Assembly (NCBI RefSeq): GCF_019968765.1
Contig: NZ_CP074149.1
Span: forward strand, 4,092,001-4,156,000
Direction: 5' to 3'
Length of the DNA: 64,000 nucleotides
Source of the DNA: Enterobacter sp. JBIWA008
Lineage (GTDB): Bacteria; Pseudomonadota; Gammaproteobacteria; Enterobacterales; Enterobacteriaceae
Part shown: piece by piece, positions 58,825 to 64,000 of the stretch
Numbering within the stretch: the first letter of the stretch is position 1
Layout of the letters: each line of letters starts with the position of its first letter
Program-made: the position numbers and the translations under genes
Notes under the pieces: model-generated
Databases searched by the model: none
Told to the model about the DNA's origin: nothing
What the model saw: only the letters and a program-made list of their open reading frames with translations

Positions 58825-59973
58825 TCACGCTCCGGCGCCAGCACCGCCAGCTGCCTGCGCATCAAGCGCGCCTTTCACCGCTGCCGTGACGATTTCCTGG
58901 ATGGTTTCAGTTGTCAGCGCTGGGCTGGCATTGCCACCTGCCTGCACGGGCAACAGCTCGATGTTCTCAACCAGGCAAACGCCGTCGTAATCTTCGACAA
59001 CATACGCCTCGTTAACGGACTCGAAGTTCTCCACGCGGTCACGCTTCGGATTGTCGATGACCGAACGGCGGCGGGAGCCTGATTGCCAGTAAATAGACAG
59101 GTTATCCAGGCGGGTGATCAGCATAGCATTCGCCGGGAAGAACGGCGCGCGAACGGCCGGGAGGTTGCCGATACGCTTCTGGCTGACGATAAGATCTGCC
59201 GCCAGCGCTTCGCTGTTTGGCTGGTCACGGTTGACGATCGGGAAATATTTATCCGCCAGTAACTGGCGCCCGACGATAACCACAAGCTCCGTATCTTCCT
59301 GATACCACGGCGCGATTTTCTCATTCACGGCGCCCATAACCAGCGCGTCCAGATTCAGGAAATCACCGCCTTTACCAACACGGATAGTCTGAGAAATCAC
59401 CTCGCCTTCGGACACGATCTTATCCATTACCTGGACGGGTTTCTCCTGGCGGATTTTCTCCAGCCAGCCGATATTCACATCCTGCAGCAGTGGATAGGTC
59501 GCGCGGTCTGACGTTTTCTCACGCTTCACGCCGTTGAAGCCGATCATGATGCGGTCAAGCGCCTGGCGGGTAATGATGGCGTCACGGATGCGCGTCTGGA
59601 AGTCCTGGAATTTGGCCCATAAATCCAGCTTCGCATAAGGCAGCGCCGTATCAGAGTTAGTCTGGGTACACTTGTACCCTTCACCGTCGATGTAAGTCGG
59701 ATCAACGGGTTCACGGTCTTTTTGAGTGGTATCAGTATTTCCGGCAATACTGGAACCGATACCCAGCCCCAGACGCTCGCCGGACTGTTCATCAACCGGG
59801 ATAATGTTGATTTTCTGCAGGAACGAGGAAGACTCCTGGATTTTCGTTTCCAGCGTCTGCGCCACTGACGGCTCAGCCGTATATTTCGAGGCGATATCGC
59901 TCACAGATACGCCGTTGAGTTTGGCGAGCTGCGTCAGATAGCCGTTGAATTTAAAACGTGTCTCTTTTTTCAT
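58825..59973 (-). CDS. N: Major capsid protein N
   Basis: This 382-residue P2 gpN (HK97-fold) protein begins MKKETRFKFNGYLTQLAKLNGV. It is somewhat longer than P2 gpN (about 357). The N-terminal stretch is expected to be cut by O during maturation. It lies fifteen bases after O. Confidence 0.95.
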   Translation of the reverse strand: MKKETRFKFNGYLTQLAKLNGVSVSDIASKYTAEPSVAQTLETKIQESSSFLQKINIIPVDEQSGERLGLGIGSSIAGNTDTTQKDREPVDPTYIDGEGYKCTQTNSDTALPYAKLDLWAKFQDFQTRIRDAIITRQALDRIMIGFNGVKREKTSDRATYPLLQDVNIGWLEKIRQEKPVQVMDKIVSEGEVISQTIRVGKGGDFLNLDALVMGAVNEKIAPWYQEDTELVVIVGRQLLADKYFPIVNRDQPNSEALAADLIVSQKRIGNLPAVRAPFFPANAMLITRLDNLSIYWQSGSRRRSVIDNPKRDRVENFESVNEAYVVEDYDGVCLVENIELLPVQAGGNASPALTTETIQEIVTAAVKGALDAQAAGGAGAGA

Positions 59974-59988
59974 TGTGCTTTTGCTCCG

Positions 59989-60816
59989 TCAGCAATCGGT
60001 GGTTTGTTCTGCGCCGTTATTGCCGGTCGCATTAGGGCGGCGTTCGCTGCGGCTGTCCTGGGTGGAAAGCTGCTCACGCAGGGTGGAGAGTGCGCTGGTT
60101 GTCTCATCAACAACCTTTTGCATATCGCTCAGCTTGTTGCTGAAATCGGTCTGATGGGTGCCGACCTGCTCCGCCAGCACCTGATGCTCACGCGCGATGG
60201 TTTCAACAGCCTGATTCACATCAGCAAAGCGGGCGTTATCATCGGCGCCTTTGCGGGACAGCAGCTCTTTCACGCGGGTAAACAGGCTGGTTTTTTCCGG
60301 CACGTCCTCAAACTCGATTAGCGTTTCAAGAGCAGCGGTAAACAGGTTGTCTTTGTCCAGCTTGCGGCGCGCCAGGGGGTTATGTTCTGCGCTGGCGCTG
60401 AACTGCAGCATTTCAGTGCCGAGGCTTGCCGGATCGTCAGTAACCGCCAGACCAACCAGATAAGCGGAGCCGGTATCGGCAAAGCTGGTGTTAACTTCCA
60501 TTGAGGTGAAAAGCTTCTGCCAGTTACCGGTCATGGTGACCAGATCGTCCGTCGGGGCAATCCAGCCATACAGCGCCATCTTCCCGGACAAGGCCCCTTC
60601 GGTGATTTCTTCCGCTTCCAGTTTTTCCACCATGCCAAAACGACGGAAAGGCCCATCAGGGGTAAAACCCTTGATGTGTTCCATATTGATCAGCGCGGTG
60701 TATACCTGCGGGTTATAGCTCGCCGCCATCTGGGTGATCCAGTCACGTTCAATAACGCGCCCGTCAGTGGTGGCCCCTTCGACCCCAATACGAAAACGCT
60801 TAGATTTTTTTGCCAT
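59989..60816 (-). CDS. O: Capsid scaffold and maturation protease O
   Basis: This 275-residue protein has an N-terminal serine protease domain with D18, H47 and S106 at the places of the P2 gpO triad. A C-terminal coiled-coil scaffold follows (about 190-255). It is the first gene of the O-to-S operon; the Ogr-type site at 60901-60920 lies upstream. Confidence 0.93.
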   Translation of the reverse strand: MAKKSKRFRIGVEGATTDGRVIERDWITQMAASYNPQVYTALINMEHIKGFTPDGPFRRFGMVEKLEAEEITEGALSGKMALYGWIAPTDDLVTMTGNWQKLFTSMEVNTSFADTGSAYLVGLAVTDDPASLGTEMLQFSASAEHNPLARRKLDKDNLFTAALETLIEFEDVPEKTSLFTRVKELLSRKGADDNARFADVNQAVETIAREHQVLAEQVGTHQTDFSNKLSDMQKVVDETTSALSTLREQLSTQDSRSERRPNATGNNGAEQTTDC

Positions 60817-60900
60817 CGGTCCGGCTCCGGTTAGTTAGTTCGTAACACGTTCAGAGCCTTATGTTTGCGGTGATAGGCGCGTGTAAACAACGCGTTGGGC

Positions 60901-60920
60901 TTGTGCGAACTCCCACACAA
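60901..60920. promoter_or_regulatory. Ogr-type activator site between O and P
   Basis: TTGTGCGAACTCCCACACAA has the form TTGT-N12-ACAA with TTGTG / CACAA arms. Centred at -55 it gives a leftward start near 60855 (39 bases before O). It also gives a rightward start near 60966, where a TATGTT at 60954-60959 stands as -10, at the P start codon itself. Confidence 0.8.
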
Positions 60921-60965
60921 TGCGAAGCCGGGGAAAGTGCTGATTTGAGGCCGTATGTTTGTGCC

Positions 60966-62729
60966 ATGACAACACTGACCCCCGCAGACCTCGATCCCCG
61001 TCGTCAGGCAATGCTGATGTACTTTCAGGGATACCGTGTAGCCCGCATTGCTGAAATGCTGGGCGAGAAAGTTGCAACCGTTCACAGCTGGAAAAAACGC
61101 GATAAGTGGGGCGAATATGGCCCACTGGATCAGATGCAGCTCACCACCGCCGCACGTTACTGCCAGCTCGTCATGAAGGAGCAGAAGGAAGGAAAGGATT
61201 TTAAAGAAATTGACCTGCTGGCGCGTCAGTCCGAACGACAGGCCAGGATCGGCAAATTTAACAATGGCGGGAATGAAGCAGACCTGAACCCCAACGTGGC
61301 CAACCGCAATAAAGGCCCGCGCAAGCCGCCGGAAAAAAACCTGTTTACCGACGAACAGATCGAAAAGCTGGAAGAGATTTTCCGCGCCGGTATGTTCGAA
61401 TACCAGCGCCACTGGTGGGACGCTGGTATCAAACACCGTATCCGCAACCTCTTAAAGTCACGCCAGATCGGTGCAACCTACTATTTCGCCCGTGAAGCGT
61501 TGATAGACGCCCTGACCACGGGCCGAAATCAAATCTTTCTGTCAGCGAGTAAAGCCCAGGCACACGTTTTTAAACAGTACATCATCGACTTCGCAAAAGA
61601 GGTGGATGTTGAGCTGAAAGGCGATCCGATGGTGCTGCCTAACGGCGCCTGTCTTTACTTCCTCGGTACAAATGCCCGTACCGCGCAGAGCTATCACGGC
61701 AATCTGTATCTTGATGAGTATTTCTGGATACCGAAATTCCAGGAGCTGCGCAAGGTGGCCTCGGGTATGGCGCTGCACAAAAAATGGCGCCAGACCTATT
61801 TCTCTACACCTTCCAGCCTGACGCACAGCGCCTACCCGTTCTGGTCCGGCGCCCTGTTCAATAAAGGGCGCCCGAAAGCCGACAGGGTAGAATTTGACCT
61901 TTCTCACAGTAGCCTGGCGCACGGCGTTTTATGCCCTGACGGCCAGTACCGCCAGATAGTCACCATTGAGGATGCCGTAAACGGCGGGTGTAACCTTTTC
62001 GACCTGGACCAGCTGCGCCTGGAGTACAGCCCGGACGAATACAACAACCTGCTGATGTGTCAGTTTGTTGACGACCTGGCGTCCGTGTTCCCGCTGGCGT
62101 TGCTGCAGTCCTGCATGGTTGACAGCTGGGATGTATGGGACGATTTCGAACCGCTTTTACTGCGTCCGTTTGCATACCACCCGGTCTGGATCGGCTATGA
62201 CCCGGCAAAAGGAACGCAGAACGGTGACAGCGCCGGTTGCGTTGTCATTGCGCCTCCCGTCGTCCCCGGCGGTAAATTCCGCATCCTTGAGCGTCACCAA
62301 TGGCGCGGGATGGACTTTCGCGCCCAGGCCTCAGCGATTGAGGAAATCACCAGACGCTACAACGTGACCTACATCGGCATTGATTCGACCGGCGTTGGCG
62401 ATGGCGTTTACAAAACGGTTAAGCAGTTCTTCCCTGCCGCGCGTGAGTTTGTCTACAACCCGACCGTTAAAAATGCCCTGGTACTTAAAGCCTACGACAT
62501 CATCAGCGGGCGCCGTCTGGAGTTTGACGCGGGGATGCTGGATATCGCGCAGTCCTTTATGTCCATTCGACGTTCAACCACCGCCAGCGGCAACCGGCCA
62601 ACCTACGAAGCAGCCCGCACAGAGGAAGCCAGCCACGCGGATTTAGCCTGGGCAACCATGCACGCACTTTATAACGAACCACTGGCAGGAGCTTCCGCCA
62701 GTACCAGCAACATCGTGGAGATTTTTTAA
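60966..62729 (+). CDS. P: Terminase large subunit P
   Basis: This 587-residue P2 gpP family protein has an N-terminal helix-turn-helix (VARIAEMLGEKVATVHSWKKR). The ATPase has a deviant Walker A (KSRQIGATYYF) and Walker B LYLDEYFW. A nuclease domain has IGYDPAKGTQNGDSAG and IGIDSTGVGDGVY. It pumps DNA into the head. The ATG at 60966 gives the family start MTTLTPADLDPRRQ; the longer open frame is not conserved. TAATG couples it to Q. Confidence 0.95.
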   Translation: MTTLTPADLDPRRQAMLMYFQGYRVARIAEMLGEKVATVHSWKKRDKWGEYGPLDQMQLTTAARYCQLVMKEQKEGKDFKEIDLLARQSERQARIGKFNNGGNEADLNPNVANRNKGPRKPPEKNLFTDEQIEKLEEIFRAGMFEYQRHWWDAGIKHRIRNLLKSRQIGATYYFAREALIDALTTGRNQIFLSASKAQAHVFKQYIIDFAKEVDVELKGDPMVLPNGACLYFLGTNARTAQSYHGNLYLDEYFWIPKFQELRKVASGMALHKKWRQTYFSTPSSLTHSAYPFWSGALFNKGRPKADRVEFDLSHSSLAHGVLCPDGQYRQIVTIEDAVNGGCNLFDLDQLRLEYSPDEYNNLLMCQFVDDLASVFPLALLQSCMVDSWDVWDDFEPLLLRPFAYHPVWIGYDPAKGTQNGDSAGCVVIAPPVVPGGKFRILERHQWRGMDFRAQASAIEEITRRYNVTYIGIDSTGVGDGVYKTVKQFFPAAREFVYNPTVKNALVLKAYDIISGRRLEFDAGMLDIAQSFMSIRRSTTASGNRPTYEAARTEEASHADLAWATMHALYNEPLAGASASTSNIVEIF

Positions 62730-63778
62730 TGGCTAACCGCAAAAACCGCAGCAAGGCACCGCGCGGCCAGACCGCCACCGAAACGGCCAACATGGTCAGC
62801 AATGCAAATGCCGAAGCGTTTGCGTTTGGCGATCCGATCCCCGTAATGGACCGACGGGAGTTATTTGATTACCTGGAGTGTGTAGAGCTGGACCGCTGGT
62901 ATGAACCGCCAATCAGCATGGATGGTCTGGCGCGAACCTACCGGTCAGCGGTTCATCATTCAAGCGCCATACAGGTTAAACGCAATATTCTTACCAGTAC
63001 CTACATCCCACACCGGTTGCTCTCGAAGCAGGCCTTTTCCCGGTTCGCCCAGGACTTTCTGGTATTCGGCAATGCCTACCTTGAAAAACGCATGAACCGC
63101 TTAGGGCAGATCATGGAACTGCGCGCCTCGCTTGCCAAATACACCCGTCGCGGCATTGAACCGGACACATACTGGTTTGCGCAGTATGGCTACAATTCGC
63201 AGCCCTATCAGTTCGATGAGGGGAGCGTGTTTCACCTGATGGAACCGGACGTTAACCAGGAGCTTTACGGGATGCCGGAATACCTCTCCGCCATTCCATC
63301 CGCCCTGCTGAATGAATCAGCCACGCTGTTTCGCCGCAAGTATTATCAAAATGGTAGCCATGCTGGTTTTATCATGTACATGAGCGACCCCGCAGCCAAT
63401 CAGAATGAAGTGGACAGCATACGCGAAGCACTGAAAAAATCTAAAGGGCCTGGCAACTTCCGCAACCTGTTTATGTACAGCCCAAACGGGAAGAAGGACG
63501 GCATTCAGATCATCCCACTATCAGAAGTCGCCGCGAAAGATGAATTTCTTAACATCAAAAACGTGAGTCGTGATGACATGCTGGCCGCTCACCGCGTGCC
63601 GCCGCAGCTGATGGGGATTATTCCAACCAATACCGGCGGGTTTGGCGATGTGGAAAAAGCAGCGCGCGTTTTCGTTCGCAACGAACTGACGCCGCTGCAG
63701 GGCCGCATCACAGAAATTAACGAGTGGCTGGGTGAAGAAGTGATACGTTTTAACCCATATCTCACCGATGAAGACTGA
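62729..63778 (+). CDS. Q: Portal protein Q
   Basis: This 349-residue P2 gpQ (phage portal) protein forms the dodecamer ring at the head vertex (FGDPIPVMDRRELFDYLEC near the start, DMLAAHRVPPQLMGIIP near the end). It overlaps P by one base and is followed by a strong terminator. Confidence 0.96.
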   Translation: MANRKNRSKAPRGQTATETANMVSNANAEAFAFGDPIPVMDRRELFDYLECVELDRWYEPPISMDGLARTYRSAVHHSSAIQVKRNILTSTYIPHRLLSKQAFSRFAQDFLVFGNAYLEKRMNRLGQIMELRASLAKYTRRGIEPDTYWFAQYGYNSQPYQFDEGSVFHLMEPDVNQELYGMPEYLSAIPSALLNESATLFRRKYYQNGSHAGFIMYMSDPAANQNEVDSIREALKKSKGPGNFRNLFMYSPNGKKDGIQIIPLSEVAAKDEFLNIKNVSRDDMLAAHRVPPQLMGIIPTNTGGFGDVEKAARVFVRNELTPLQGRITEINEWLGEEVIRFNPYLTDED

Positions 63779-63804
63779 CGCTCTCCCGGCCAGCCTTTGA
63801 TATC

Positions 63805-63832
63805 AACCGCCCTTCTCCGGGCGGTTTTTTTA
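63805..63832 (+). terminator. Terminator of the P-Q operon
   Basis: The stem AACCGCCC / GGGCGGTT with centre TTCTCC is followed by seven T residues, 27 bases after the Q stop. In the remaining bases to 64000 no gene is convincing. The sequence is rich in CGCCTC-like strings and probably leads to cos, which is not yet recognisable. Confidence 0.9.
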
Positions 63833-64000
63833 TTCCCTTGCGCCTATCACACTACCAGAGCGCCTCAGCGCCTCGCTGCGCGCTCCTGCCCTTCATTCAC
63901 ACGACGCCTCACGATGAAACGCAGCGCCTCACCACGGCGCAGGCGCGCACGACCAGCCCCAAAAATGACCATGCCCGCCCGACATTGAAGCGCCAAAACC

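Larger units (their letters stand above)
42124..64000. mobile_element. P2-like prophage, late-gene half (continues past the window)
   Basis: The gene order from the tRNA outwards is ogr, D, U, T, E/E', FII, FI, G, H, I, J, W, V, S, R, lysC, lysB, endolysin, holin, X, L, M, N, O, P, Q. This is the complete P2 structural and lysis set in P2 order and orientation. Every gene looks full length. Integrase, repressor, cos and replication genes should follow to the right beyond 64000. Two cargo genes interrupt the late region. Whether the prophage can be induced cannot be decided from this half alone. Confidence 0.95.

Noticed and set aside
63833..64000. Possible cos site after Q
   Set aside because: P2 cos should lie beyond Q, but no GGCGnGGCGGGGAAAGCA-like sequence can be seen on either strand up to 64000. 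It is probably just past the window.

Overview
The window is a stretch of an enterobacterial chromosome, most likely Enterobacter (cloacae complex or a close relative), running into the left part of a P2-like prophage. The backbone order ygiN, parE, yqiA, cpdA, yqiB, nudF, tolC, ygiB, ygiC, ygiD, zupT, ribB, ubiK, hldE, glnE, ygiF, ygiM, cca, uppP, folB, plsY, tsaD, rpsU, dnaG, rpoD, mug, ileX is that of Escherichia coli, and the proteins are close to their E. coli counterparts. The genus call is inference from gene content and composition.

Two accessory blocks interrupt this backbone. Between ygiN and parE (about 230-7500) lies a ferric-siderophore uptake locus. It has a five-gene leftward operon (ABC ATPase, two permeases, periplasmic binding protein and an RpiR/MurR-type regulator) divergent from a TonB-dependent receptor, with Fur-box-like sequences between them. 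The locus is bracketed by a composite repeat in inverted orientation. Between plsY and tsaD, where E. coli carries the ttd tartrate genes, lies an MFS transporter followed by a complete urease cluster in the order ureD-A-B-C-E-J-F-G. The core stretch also carries an FMN riboswitch before ribB, a mar/sox/rob-type box before tolC, a Fur-box-like sequence directly before zupT, and seven copies of a dispersed repeat that always sits at gene 3' ends.

From the ileX tRNA gene (42048-42123) to the end of the window is a P2-like prophage whose late-gene end (ogr) abuts the tRNA. Three late operons run leftward: O-N-M-L-X-holin-endolysin-lysB-lysC-R-S, then V-W-J-I-H-G, then FI-FII-E/E'-T-U-D-ogr. The P-Q operon (terminase large subunit, portal) runs rightward to the window edge. 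Integrase, repressor, replication genes and cos lie beyond the window. Tail protein E' is reached through a canonical T TTT TTG frameshift signal, and the late operons share a TTGT-N12-ACAA site of the Ogr type.

Two AT-rich cargo genes (morons), an acyltransferase-3 membrane protein and a DUF2971 protein, sit on the opposite strand at the two boundaries between late operons. Each overlaps the last gene of one operon at its 3' end and diverges from the Ogr-type site of the next operon at its 5' end. These two loci are the most likely places in the window for an undescribed lysogenic-conversion or phage-defence function.
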